This document shows, one piece after another, positions 11,880 through 21,624 of a stretch of DNA of 64,000 bases. The position numbers and the translations under genes are program-made. The DNA comes from Ancylobacter rudongensis (GTDB taxonomy: Bacteria; Pseudomonadota; Alphaproteobacteria; Rhizobiales; Xanthobacteraceae): NCBI RefSeq assembly GCF_900100155.1, contig NZ_FMTP01000003.1:310001-374000 (forward strand), written 5' to 3'. Below the pieces are notes generated by a model. It had not been told where the DNA came from, did no database searches, and worked only from the letters and a program-made list of their open reading frames with translations. Position 1 is the stretch's first letter. Each line of letters begins with the position of its first letter.

Positions 11880-12278
11880 ATGATTGGCAATTTGACGCGG
11901 CTGGCCCCGCACGTTCTGAGCCTGATGCGCATCATGGCGGCGCTGCTGCTGATGCAGCACGGCACCACCAAGGTGCTCGGCTTTCCGGTCACCCAGATGA
12001 CCGGCATCAGCCTCGTCTCCATGCCCGGCATCGCCGGCATCATCGAGCTGGTCGGCGGCGCGCTGCTGCTGATCGGGCTGTTTTCGCGCGCGACCGCCTT
12101 CATCCTCTCGGGCCTGACGGCGGTGGCCTATTTCCTGGTCCACGCGCCGAAGGATTTCTACCCGCTGGTCAATGGCGGCGAACTCGCGGCGCTGTACTGC
12201 TTCGTGTTCTTCTATCTCGTCTTCGCCGGCCCCGGCCCCTGGAGCGTCGATGCGCTGCGCGGTGCCGAGCGGCGCTGA
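11880..12278 (+). CDS. DoxX family membrane protein
   Basis: A 132-residue DoxX-family (PF07681) inner-membrane protein with four hydrophobic helices. The first contains SLMRIMAALLLMQHGTTKVLGFP, shortened here to its conserved MQHG-KxxGFP theme; the second is GIAGIIELVGGALLLIGL. Members are linked loosely to thiosulfate:quinone oxidoreductase subunits or oxidative stress, but most, including this one, have no assigned reaction. The ATG at 11880 follows GAGAGGAAG at good spacing; an in-frame upstream extension to 11778 is unlikely to be translated. It stands alone, 293 bp from the divergent ppdK start; that gap shows no further gene or strong motif. Confidence 0.85.
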   Translation: MIGNLTRLAPHVLSLMRIMAALLLMQHGTTKVLGFPVTQMTGISLVSMPGIAGIIELVGGALLLIGLFSRATAFILSGLTAVAYFLVHAPKDFYPLVNGGELAALYCFVFFYLVFAGPGPWSVDALRGAERR

Positions 12279-12457
12279 GCCGCGATCAGGCGCAAGCTGA
12301 AACAGGCCTTGCCCGGAACGCCCGGGCAGGGCCAGCCACCTTCACGCTCGACATGGAGTATCCGGCTGGCGCGCGGAACGCACATCCGCTCCGGCGCGGA
12401 GCCGGACAGGCCTGATCAGGTGCCGATAAGGGGAGATGTCGTCGTCAGGGAGAGATT

Positions 12458-12533
<76 letters not shown>

Positions 12534-12612
12534 ACCGAGGGTGCCGGATGCGTGAAGCGCCGGGGCGCTGCACCTTGGGTTCTCATCCGGACTTGCCGAC
12601 CCGGATCAACCC

Positions 12613-12685
12613 GGGGCGGAGTGGTCGTAAAGCATATGGCGGATCGGACTGCAAGCCTCGATTTTAAATCGAGTGATCCATCCCC
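12613..12685. other. Nested inverted repeats, tRNA-like in outline, function unknown
   Basis: Between tRNA-Ala and the TIGR02300 gene three nested complementary pairs occur: GGGG 12613-12616 with CCCC 12682-12685; GGATC 12641-12645 with GATCC 12675-12679; and a strong inner hairpin CTCGATTT 12657-12664 with AAATCGAG 12666-12673. The stretch between (GGAGTGGTCGTAAAGC and CGGACTGCAA) resembles pieces of tRNA-Cys, but no complete cloverleaf can be folded by eye. It may be a decayed tRNA, or the 3' structure of the minus-strand TIGR02300 transcript, which ends 15 bp away. Confidence 0.35.
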
Positions 12686-12699
12686 AGAGCTTTCCTCGT

Positions 12700-13101
12700 T
12701 CAGCTTTCCTCGTCGTCCTCGATGCCGTCGCCGATGAGATCGGTCACGTCATCGTCGGCGTCCTCGTCTTCTTCGAGGAAGGTGTCGTCATCGTCGCTGG
12801 CGACCTCGTCGTCGTCGATCTCCAGGTCGTCGTCGACAACCGCCGCCTTGGTCGTGCCGGCGGCTTCCTCGTCGGCGTCCTCGAGCGAGACCAGCTCGAC
12901 CTCGGCGACCTCTTCCAGATCGGGGTCGGCCACCGCCGCCACGGCCGCACGCGGCGCTTCCGCGCGACCGCGCGTTACCGGCAGGGTGATCGGAACGATC
13001 TGGCCAGTATAGGGCGAGATCACCGGATCCTTGTTCAGGTCGTAGAACTTCCGCCCCGTGACGGGGCAGACGCGCTTGGTGCCTAATTCAGGTTTCACCA
13101 C
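12700..13101 (-). CDS. TIGR02300 family protein
   Basis: A 133-residue protein with the family signature KPELGTKRVCPVTGRKFYDL followed by NKDPVISPYTG. In many relatives this block has paired CxxC motifs; here only one Cys remains, so zinc binding is not expected. The C-terminal half is an acidic, low-complexity tail of Asp/Glu runs (about residues 65-133). Function is unknown. The gene sits next to aroA, divergently, as commonly found in Rhizobiales. I place the start at GTG 13101 (GAGG eight bases upstream, product begins (M)VKPELGTKR); GTG 13098 is equally close. A longer open frame up to 13293 has no family match. Confidence 0.85.
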   Translation of the reverse strand: MVKPELGTKRVCPVTGRKFYDLNKDPVISPYTGQIVPITLPVTRGRAEAPRAAVAAVADPDLEEVAEVELVSLEDADEEAAGTTKAAVVDDDLEIDDDEVASDDDDTFLEEDEDADDDVTDLIGDGIEDDEES

Positions 13102-13285
13102 GGTTTCAGACCTCGGGTGGTGATGGAAAGGGTGCTCCCATTGAACCGCTCGCGGGACGGAGTCAAGCCGCATCTGCGAGGGCCGTGGCGGCAGCAGCGC
13201 CCACATGCTAGGAGGGGCGCCCACCACGCCGCCGGGGGAAGGGTTCTGCCGGCGTTGCGCGTTACCGCTCCCGGCCGGGGGCCCG

Positions 13286-13353
13286 AACTTCACACGACAT
13301 CCAACTTCGCAAGACCCCTAACTTCACAAGACCTCTAACTTCACAAGACAAGG
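13286..13353 (+). repeat. Four tandem 17-bp imperfect repeats in the aroA leader
   Basis: Four consecutive 17-bp units begin at 13286, 13303, 13320 and 13337, each starting AACTTC(A/G)CA(A/C)GAC and ending in a variable CC/CT/GG. The last unit supplies AAGG, which serves as the aroA ribosome-binding site, ending eight bases before the ATG at 13362. Copy number and spacing are seen directly; any regulatory role is unknown. Confidence 0.85.
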
Positions 13354-13358
13354 CTTGA

Positions 13359-15354
<1,996 letters not shown>

Positions 15355-15358
<4 letters not shown>

Positions 15359-15807
15359 GCGGGAATAACCGGTTCGATCAGGTGGACGATCAGGCCGATG
15401 CGACCGATGTGGCCACACCGGACGCCCGGCTCGCCCGCGGCCAGGCGCGGCTGTCGGAAATCACCGGCCGCTCCGGCGAGGAGGTGATGGCGGCGCTCGG
15501 CGATGTCGCCCCGGATTTCGCCCGCTACATTTTCGAGTTCGGCTATGGCGACGTCTATTCCCGCCCCGGGCTCGATTTGCGCGCCCGCATGCTCGCCACC
15601 GTCGCCGGGCTGGTGTGCCTGGGCCATGCCGCGCGGGAATTGCGGGTGCATATCGGCTCGGCGCTGAATGTCGGGGCGACGCGCGAGGAGGTGGTGGAGG
15701 TGATCATGCAGATGGCGCTCTATGCCGGCTTCCCCGCCGCGCTCGACGCGCTGCTCATCGCCAAGGAGGTCTTTTCCGCGCGCGATGCCGCCCCCGCAGC
15801 GGGGTAA
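15355..15807 (+). CDS. Carboxymuconolactone decarboxylase-like protein
   Basis: A 150-residue protein with a single CMD (PF02627) all-helical domain, about residues 40-135. The core reads RARMLATVAGLVCLGHAARE and then ALNVGATREEVVEVIMQM and ALYAGFPAALDAL, which is the PcaC-type pattern. The CxxC pair of the AhpD peroxidase branch is absent, so it is more like gamma-carboxymuconolactone decarboxylases or cupin-less relatives of unknown substrate. It is coupled to cmk by an ATGA overlap and lies four bases before cobF, an unusual setting for a protocatechuate-pathway enzyme; no pca genes are in the window. Reaction not assigned. Confidence 0.8.
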
Positions 15808-15810
15808 GCC

Positions 15811-16578
15811 ATGCGCCATGTGCTGGTCATCGGCATCGGCATGGGCGAGGCGGAAGGGCTCACCGGCCACGCCCTATCCGCGCTCGGACGGGCGGATGTG
15901 TTTTTCCTGCTCGACAAATCCGAGGGCGCCGGCGAACTGGTGCGCGCCCGCGAAGAGCTGATCGCCCGCTTCGGCAAGCCGGGCCACCGGGTGGTGCGCG
16001 CCCCCAGCCCGAAGCGCGCCCCCGCCTCCCTCGACAGCGCGCGAAACACCTATGAGGGCGCGGTGGCGGACTGGCACGGCGCCCGCGCGGCGCTGCTGGC
16101 CGGGCTGATCGCCGGCGAGCTGGGCGAGGACCAGACCGGGGCGATGCTCGTCTGGGGCGACCCGATGCTCTATGATTCCACCTTGAGGGTGCTGGCAAAG
16201 GCGCGGGCGCAGGCGGATTTTGCGGTCGAGGTGTTTCCGGGGATCACCGCGCTGCAAGCTCTGTGCGCGGCCCACGCCCTGCCGCTCAACGCCATTGGCG
16301 AGGAGGTGCTGCTCACCACCGGCCGCCATGTGGCGGCGGCGACGCCCGACGCCCCCGCCTTCGCCGTGCTGCTGGACGATGGAACCGGGCTCGCCGCGCT
16401 GGCGGCGCGCGGGTTTCAGGGCCAGATCTGGTGGGGGGCCAATCTCGGCACGGCGGGGCAGGTGCTGCACGCCGGCACGTTCTCCGAGGTCGCCGGGGCG
16501 ATTTTAGAGACGCGGGCGCAGGTGAAGGCGGCGCGCGGCTGGGTGATGGATGTGTGGCTGGCGCGGCGGGACGGCTAA
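15811..16578 (+). CDS. cobF: Precorrin-6A synthase (deacetylating)
   Basis: S-adenosylmethionine-dependent C-1 methyltransferase of the aerobic cobalamin pathway that converts precorrin-5 to precorrin-6A with loss of acetate. The 255-residue length matches CobF. The tetrapyrrole-methylase fold is visible: N-terminal HVLVIGIGMGEAEGLT, the LVWGDPMLYDSTLRVL strand and VEVFPGITALQALCAAH, the SAM-binding region. The gene starts four bases after the CMD-like gene and is the only cob gene in the window. The other corrin genes must lie elsewhere if the pathway is complete. Confidence 0.9.
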   Translation: MRHVLVIGIGMGEAEGLTGHALSALGRADVFFLLDKSEGAGELVRAREELIARFGKPGHRVVRAPSPKRAPASLDSARNTYEGAVADWHGARAALLAGLIAGELGEDQTGAMLVWGDPMLYDSTLRVLAKARAQADFAVEVFPGITALQALCAAHALPLNAIGEEVLLTTGRHVAAATPDAPAFAVLLDDGTGLAALAARGFQGQIWWGANLGTAGQVLHAGTFSEVAGAILETRAQVKAARGWVMDVWLARRDG

Positions 16579-16622
16579 AGCCTCGACGGGTAACGCCTCG
16601 ACGCGGAAAGCCTCGACGGCCC
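16578..16622 (+). repeat. Three tandem 15-bp repeats after cobF
   Basis: Units starting at 16578, 16593 and 16608 share the core GCCTCGACG with variable flanks; the first overlaps the cobF TAA stop. Seen directly; function unknown. Confidence 0.7.
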
Positions 16623-16665
16623 GCCGATCCGGTTCATAATCGCGTCTCCGCTGGAGGAGACGCCA

Positions 16666-16947
16666 ATGCCGCCCGTTCCCGCCCTGTCCCGCGCCACCCC
16701 GCCGGACACCGCCCCCGGGCCGGGCGCCGCCCGCGTGGCGGGTGGCAATGCCACCCCCGCGCTCGACTGGCTGGCCGCGCCCCCGACCCATCCGGAGGAG
16801 ATGAAGGCGGCCTGTGACCTCCGCCTCGGCCCGCTGCGCCTTTCCGCCGGCGCCCGCATGACCCCCGCCGCCGTCCTCGCCAGCGGGGTATGCACCGGGC
16901 TGATCCTGCTGGGCGTGGCGGTCGTGGTGCGGGCGGGGAGGCGGTGA
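16666..16947 (+). CDS. Small single-pass membrane protein, uncharacterised
   Basis: Open frame of 93 residues with a strong Shine-Dalgarno (GGAGGAG six bases before the ATG). The product has a Pro/Ala-rich N-terminal part with no recognisable domain, then one C-terminal hydrophobic helix (AAVLASGVCTGLILLGVAVVV, about residues 67-87, of which the core is LILLGVAVVV) and a basic RAGRR end. This suggests an N-out or N-in tail-anchored topology; orientation cannot be decided. I do not recognise a family. Codon bias is GC-rich like its neighbours, unlike the AT-rich island that starts about 100 bp downstream. Confidence 0.6.
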   Translation: MPPVPALSRATPPDTAPGPGAARVAGGNATPALDWLAAPPTHPEEMKAACDLRLGPLRLSAGARMTPAAVLASGVCTGLILLGVAVVVRAGRR

Positions 16948-17390
16948 GGGGACGCCAAGACAAGCAATCGTATTAGGTCCTCCTCCATCCCGCTAATAAT
17001 GGCGAGGCGCCGAAATAGCAGTCGGTAGAGGCGAAGCTGATGCCGCTCGAGTCATGAAAAAGGCCGCCTCCGGGCGCCCTTGCTTTTTTGCTATTCCCGA
17101 CATCCCCACTGTCAACCGGGAAAAGCAAATATTGGGCTGGACTCAATTAGCGAATCCCCACTGGATTGTGGTCGGCTAAAGCGGGCAAGCCTTTGCATCT
17201 TCATCACATACTCCACACTAGTGTTTGTGACACACGGTTGACGCGTAGTCTGGAGTCGGACACCGTCACCACAGACGGGTTGATTAGGGGCGCCCAAAGA
17301 ACACTACCTTGAACCGGGCGGAACGGGGCGGCGCAGGGCGCGATCCTAGATTACTAATTATGCTGAATATTCGAAATCTGAAGGTAAATC
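16948..17390. other. Intergenic transition into the AT-rich island
   Basis: 443 bases with no convincing gene. Base composition falls from GC-rich to mixed. A short perfect palindrome ACACTAGTGT occurs at 17215-17224. A 61-codon minus-strand frame at 17112-17297 lacks any family feature. The last bases (GAAGG at about 17380) provide the ribosome-binding site of the next gene. I see no tRNA, integrase or obvious duplication site. Confidence 0.5.
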
Positions 17391-18149
17391 ATGTACATAA
17401 TGTACGTCGATGAAAGTGGCGACCCGGGTTTGAATAATTCACCAACTCGGTATTTCGGACTGTCGGGCATTGTAGTTCACGAAAGTCGTTGGAGAGATTT
17501 TATCAATGCTTTGATATCATTTAAAAAGACAATCAGGCACGCATACGGGTTTCCTGTGCGATTAGAGATTCATTCGTCTGAAATATTGAATAAGAATCCG
17601 TACGGAATCGCAAAGCATAATAGACTTGCAATTTTAAGAAATTTTCTCGATGAATTGTCCAAATTAGATTATATTTCTTTAACAAATGTTATAATTGATA
17701 AATCGAATAAACCAGCTAATTACAATGTGTTCGATAGCGCATGGCTTACGTTATTTCAAAGATTTGAAAATACAATGAAATATGGAAATTTTCCTGGGGC
17801 ATTCCGTAACGACCACGGAATTGTAATAACGGATGCAACGAATGGAAAAGCGCTTCTTCGTCTAGTGCGCCGAATGTCAGTTATAAATTATATTCCAAAT
17901 CAGCAACATTTCGGTCCAGGGTATCGCAATGTACCAATAATTAAAATAATAGAGGATCCGCACGGGAAAGATTCTAGAGATACGTTACCCTTGCAGGCTG
18001 CTGACGTCTGTGCGTATTTTTTGACCCAAAAATATATTCCCAACAGTTACGTAAGGAAATCGGGCGCAAGGAACTACTTCGACCGTTTGCAGCCCATCGC
18101 TAACGTGTGGGCCCGAAAAGGGTCCGCCTTGGGGATCGTCGATCTTTAA
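17391..18149 (+). CDS. DUF3800 domain protein in an AT-rich island
   Basis: A 252-residue DUF3800 (PF12686) protein. The family hallmarks are visible: N-terminal YVDESGDPG (residues 5-13), EIHSSEI near residue 60, VITDATNGK near 145 and a C-terminal LPLQAADVCAYFL near 202. These scattered Asp/Glu residues are consistent with a metal-dependent RNase H-like fold, which is an inference for this family; no reaction is established that I know of. Start at the first ATG, with AAGG eight bases upstream. The gene is strikingly AT-rich (near 40% GC by eye, many ATA/AAA/TTA codons) against about 70% for its neighbours, so it was very likely acquired by transfer. Single gene, no partner, no visible mobile-element ends. 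It could be a defence or toxin-type nuclease. Confidence 0.85.
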   Translation: MYIMYVDESGDPGLNNSPTRYFGLSGIVVHESRWRDFINALISFKKTIRHAYGFPVRLEIHSSEILNKNPYGIAKHNRLAILRNFLDELSKLDYISLTNVIIDKSNKPANYNVFDSAWLTLFQRFENTMKYGNFPGAFRNDHGIVITDATNGKALLRLVRRMSVINYIPNQQHFGPGYRNVPIIKIIEDPHGKDSRDTLPLQAADVCAYFLTQKYIPNSYVRKSGARNYFDRLQPIANVWARKGSALGIVDL

Positions 18150-18762
18150 TAAATTAGATCGAGGCCTTAGGCCCAAAAAGGAAGGGGGAGAGCTTACGCC
18201 CTCCCCGGGTAGGTCCTACTGCTGAGTTATGCTCAGGTTCAGACCCATTCCCAAATATAGAGAATCTAGCAAATTTTTCAACGTGTTAATTTATCGAATC
18301 GGAACAGCAGCTTATGAGCTGCGAGCGTTTCCGGCCACGTTAATAGGTGGACTTGATTTCATATAGGGAGGTTCCCTACGCCCTCCCCCCAGCTCCCACC
18401 CCACCCTTGCCCTTGCCCTCCCCTTGCGCTATTGCACGCGCTTGTCCGGGCCACCATCTCATCGAGGCGGTCCATCGGGAGGGCCGGGGGCGCGGGATGC
18501 GCGCTCTCCGTGCTTGGAGGCCAGTCCTCCGATCCTGCCTCGCGGCGTGCCCCGGACAGTACCGCGTGCCCATGCGTGACGGCTCCCTCCGGGGGGCCGC
18601 GCCCGGGCAGCGTGGCGTAGAGCTTTCAAAGCCTTGTCCCTCACGGCCAGCGCGCCGGGTTCGCCTTTGCGGGTGGACAGCGCCGGGCCTGCCAGTCCCG
18701 GCGCCCGTGGAGGAAGAGGCTCATTCAACCCAATCCGGCGCAGATCCTGGCAAGGAGCATCT
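18150..18762. other. rpsA upstream region with related hairpins
   Basis: 613 bases with no gene I can support. The first 200 remain AT-rich. Two related GC-rich hairpins share the 12-mer TACGCCCTCCCC (18195-18206 and 18377-18388), each pairing with an upstream GGGAG block; the first lies 35 bp after the DUF3800 stop and may terminate it. A small hairpin CTGAG/CTCAG lies at 18222-18236. The GC-rich part from 18390 must contain the rpsA promoter; a weak match TTGCCC-17-TATTGC near 18407-18435 is the best I find. AAGGAG at 18753-18758 is the rpsA ribosome-binding site. Confidence 0.45.
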
Positions 18763-20469
18763 ATGTCCGCTACTCAAACGCTTGCCGCCGCTCGTGACGA
18801 TTTCGCCGCCATGCTCGAAGAGAGCTTCGGTGAATCGGAGCTCGCCGAAGGTTCAGTCGTCAAGGGTATCGTCGTCGCGATCGAGAAGGATCTCGCGATC
18901 ATCGATATCGGCCTGAAGACCGAAGGCCGCGTGGCACTGAAGGAATTTGCCGGCCCCGGCCGCGACCAGGACATCAAGGTCGGCGACGAGGTCGAGGTCT
19001 ATCTCGAGCGCGTCGAGAACGCGCTGGGCGAAGCCGTGCTCTCGCGCGACAAGGCCCGCCGCGAAGAGAGCTGGGTCCGCCTCGAGAAGGCGTTCAACGC
19101 CACCGAGAAGGTCACCGGCGTGATCTTCAACCAGGTCAAGGGCGGCTTCACCGTCGACCTCGACGGCGCCGTGGCCTTCCTGCCGCGCTCCCAGGTGGAC
19201 ATTCGCCCGATCCGCGATGTCGGCCCGCTGATGCACAACCCGCAGCCCTTCCAGATCCTCAAGATGGATCGCCGCCGCGGCAACATCGTCGTCTCGCGCC
19301 GCACGGTTCTGGAAGAGACCCGCGCCGAGCAGCGTCACGAGCTGGTGCAGAACCTCGAAGAGGGTCAGGTCATCGACGGCGTGGTCAAGAACATCACCGA
19401 TTACGGTGCGTTCGTTGATCTCGGCGGCATTGACGGCCTGCTGCATGTCACCGACATCGCCTGGCGCCGCGTGAACCACCCGACCGAGGTGCTCTCCATC
19501 GGCCAGACGGTCAAGGTGAAGATCATCAAGATCAACCACGAGACCCACCGCATCTCGCTCGGCATGAAGCAGCTGCTCGGCGATCCGTGGGAGGGTATCG
19601 AGGCCAAGTACCCGGTCGAGGCCCGCTTCAAGGGTCGCGTCACCAACATCACCGACTACGGCGCGTTCGTGGAACTGGAGCCGGGCATCGAAGGCCTGAT
19701 CCACGTCTCCGAAATGAGCTGGACCAAGAAGAACGTCCACCCCGGCAAGATCGTCGCCACCTCGCAGGAAGTGGAAGTGGCGATCCTCGAGGTGGATCCG
19801 GTCAAGCGCCGCATCTCGCTCGGCCTCAAGCAGACGCTGCAGAACCCCTGGGACGCCTTCGCCGAGAAGTATCCGGCCGGCGCGGTGGTCGAGGGCGAGG
19901 TCAAGAACAAGACCGAGTTCGGCCTGTTCCTGGGCCTCGACGGCGACGTCGACGGCATGGTCCACCTGTCGGATCTCGACTGGAACCGTCCCGGCGAGCA
20001 GGTGATCGAGGAGTTCAAGAAGGGCGACATGATCAAGGCGGTCGTTCTCGACGTGGATGTCGAGAAGGAGCGCATCTCGCTCGGCGTGAAGCAGCTCGGC
20101 GGCGACCCCTTCCAGGACGCTGGCGAACTGCGCAAGGGCGCGATCGTCACCTGTGAAGTGATCGACGTGAAGGATGGCGGCGTCGATGTGAAGATCATCG
20201 GCTCGGACATGACCGCCTTCGTCAAGCGCTCGGAACTGGCCCGCGACCGCGGCGACCAGCGCCCGGACCGCTTCGCCGTCGGCGAGAAGTTCGACGCCCG
20301 CGTCACCCTGTTCGACCGCAAGGCGCGCAAGGTGCAGGTCTCGATCAAGGCGCTGGAAATCGCCGAGGAAAAGGAAGCCGTGGCCCAGTTCGGCTCGCAG
20401 GATTCCGGTGCCTCGCTCGGCGACATCCTCGGCGCCGCGCTGAAGAAGCAGGCCGAGAAGGCGGATTGA
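18763..20469 (+). CDS. rpsA: 30S ribosomal protein S1
   Basis: mRNA-binding ribosomal protein needed for initiation on most messages. The 568-residue length is that of full-size S1 with six OB-fold S1 domains. The repeated core is clear at [40 protein letters not shown] and [20 protein letters not shown]; the two N-terminal domains that dock on the ribosome are more diverged. The ATG at 18763 is chosen because AAGGAG lies just upstream and the N-terminus [18 protein letters not shown] fits the family; the frame stays open upstream to 18634 without similarity. It is separated from cmk by an inserted segment. An unusual hairpin array begins at its stop codon. Confidence 0.97.
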   Translation: MSATQTLAAARDDFAAMLEESFGESELAEGSVVKGIVVAIEKDLAIIDIGLKTEGRVALKEFAGPGRDQDIKVGDEVEVYLERVENALGEAVLSRDKARREESWVRLEKAFNATEKVTGVIFNQVKGGFTVDLDGAVAFLPRSQVDIRPIRDVGPLMHNPQPFQILKMDRRRGNIVVSRRTVLEETRAEQRHELVQNLEEGQVIDGVVKNITDYGAFVDLGGIDGLLHVTDIAWRRVNHPTEVLSIGQTVKVKIIKINHETHRISLGMKQLLGDPWEGIEAKYPVEARFKGRVTNITDYGAFVELEPGIEGLIHVSEMSWTKKNVHPGKIVATSQEVEVAILEVDPVKRRISLGLKQTLQNPWDAFAEKYPAGAVVEGEVKNKTEFGLFLGLDGDVDGMVHLSDLDWNRPGEQVIEEFKKGDMIKAVVLDVDVEKERISLGVKQLGGDPFQDAGELRKGAIVTCEVIDVKDGGVDVKIIGSDMTAFVKRSELARDRGDQRPDRFAVGEKFDARVTLFDRKARKVQVSIKALEIAEEKEAVAQFGSQDSGASLGDILGAALKKQAEKAD

Positions 20470-20538
20470 TCCGCCTCTCTGGAGAAGGCCGATTGATCGG
20501 CCTCTCCGGAGAAGGCGGAGCGATCCGCCTGACCCGGC
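20458..20538 (+). repeat. Three tandem 27-nt hairpin units overlapping the rpsA stop codon
   Basis: Units start at 20458, 20485 and 20512. Each contains a 6-bp stem with a 4-nt loop: GGCGGA-TTGA-TCCGCC (20460-20475), GGCCGA-TTGA-TCGGCC (20487-20502) and GGCGGA-GCGA-TCCGCC (20514-20529). The second differs from the others at stem position 4 by a compensated C-G for G-C swap, so pairing is kept. The first hairpin includes the TGA stop of rpsA in its loop. Linkers are CTCT(C/G)GAG-like in the first two units. Confidence 0.85.
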
Positions 20539-20568
20539 CCGCCTGAGCGCGGATCGACAAAGCTAAAG

Positions 20569-20600
20569 ACGGCCGGCGTGGCGACACGCCGGCCGTTTTG
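20569..20600 (+). terminator. Strong intrinsic terminator after rpsA
   Basis: A 12-bp perfect stem (ACGGCCGGCGTG at 20569-20580 with CACGCCGGCCGT at 20585-20596), a GCGA loop and a following TTTTGTTT. It lies between rpsA and the convergent DMT transporter gene and could stop transcription from both sides. Confidence 0.9.
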
Positions 20601-20602
20601 TT

Positions 20603-21505
20603 TCAGCGGCCGGTGGGCGCCGGCAACGTCATCGCCGCGACGCCGATCGCTACGACGACCAGCCCGAGCCAGGCGGTGGGGGCCAGCGCCTCACCGAGGA
20701 AGGCGACACTGATGCCGACGCCGATCGGCACCCGGAGATAGGCCTGCGCCGTGGCGCCCACCGGGCCGAGCGTGCGCAGCAGGCGGAAATACAGCACGAA
20801 GGCCGCCGCCGTTGAGGCGAGCGCCAGCGCCACCAGCGCCGCCAGCGAGGCGGGCGAGGGGGTGAACGTCCAGGGCCGGTCCACCACCAGCGCCAGCGGC
20901 GCCAGCAGCACGGTTCCGCACAGCAGCGAACCGCAGGCCGGCAGCATCGGGTCCAGCCCGGCAAAGCGGGCACCGAACAGCGCCGCCCCGGCATAGCAGG
21001 CGGTGGCGAGGAGAATGGCGAGCGGCGCCAGAACCGCTGACGGCGTGGCGAAGGCGTCCGCACTGAGCGCCTGCGTCCCCACCACCAGGCCGGTGCCGAT
21101 GAGCCCGCAGGCGACGCCCACCCCCCGCCGCGCCCCGCCGGAGGGATGCCGGCCGGTCGCGGCCGCCATCAGGAAGGCGAAGATCGGCGTGGTGGCGTTG
21201 AGAATGACAGCCAGCCCGGCGCCGAGCCGCGTCTCCGCCCAGGCGATGAGGGTGAAGGGCACGGCGCTGTTGAGGCAGGCCTGGAGGAGGAAGGCGCGCC
21301 AGGTTGCCCGGTCCGCCGGCAGGCGCAGGCCGCGCCCGCGCAGCACTGCATAGAGCACCGCGCCGGCCAGCGCGGTGCGGGCGGCGATGAAGCTGAGCGG
21401 CGGGATGGTCTCCACACCGATCTTGATGAAGCTGTAGGAGGCGCCCCACAGGGTCGACAGCAGCAGCAGCAGGGCGAGTTCGACCGCGAGGCGGGGCTTT
21501 TCCAT
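20603..21505 (-). CDS. EamA/DMT family transporter
   Basis: Drug/metabolite-transporter superfamily inner-membrane exporter, 300 residues with about ten hydrophobic helices in two EamA repeats. The N-terminal repeat starts ALLLLLSTLWGASYSFIKIG and the C-terminal one includes LRTLGPVGATAQAYLRVPIG followed by a GxxxxGEAL-type segment (FLGEALAPTAWLG). Substrate cannot be told from sequence; relatives export amino acids, nucleosides or small drugs. Start at ATG 21505; an in-frame codon about 36 bases upstream is possible, and neither has a strong Shine-Dalgarno. It is divergent from an ArsR-type regulator 120 bp away, the usual arrangement for a regulator-exporter pair. Confidence 0.88.
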   Translation of the reverse strand: MEKPRLAVELALLLLLSTLWGASYSFIKIGVETIPPLSFIAARTALAGAVLYAVLRGRGLRLPADRATWRAFLLQACLNSAVPFTLIAWAETRLGAGLAVILNATTPIFAFLMAAATGRHPSGGARRGVGVACGLIGTGLVVGTQALSADAFATPSAVLAPLAILLATACYAGAALFGARFAGLDPMLPACGSLLCGTVLLAPLALVVDRPWTFTPSPASLAALVALALASTAAAFVLYFRLLRTLGPVGATAQAYLRVPIGVGISVAFLGEALAPTAWLGLVVVAIGVAAMTLPAPTGR

Positions 21506-21624
21506 GGGGCGTCCGGCGTTGGGGAGGGACACCCTGACTAGCCCGCCGCGCGGCGCCGACGTTTCGGCGCTGGCCGAAGCCCCAATGGCTGACGAGCGGC
21601 CCGCCGGGGGGTTAAGCTTGCGCG

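Noticed and set aside
13286..13353. Possible CRISPR array
   Set aside because: The 17-bp units are directly adjacent with no spacers, so they are simple tandem repeats. No other CRISPR-like pattern or cas gene was seen.
17112..17297. 61-codon minus-strand frame upstream of the DUF3800 gene
   Set aside because: No Shine-Dalgarno, no recognisable motif, mixed composition; more likely intergenic.
18634..18762. N-terminal extension of S1 to 18634
   Set aside because: No similarity to S1 and the canonical ATG at 18763 has AAGGAG at the correct distance.
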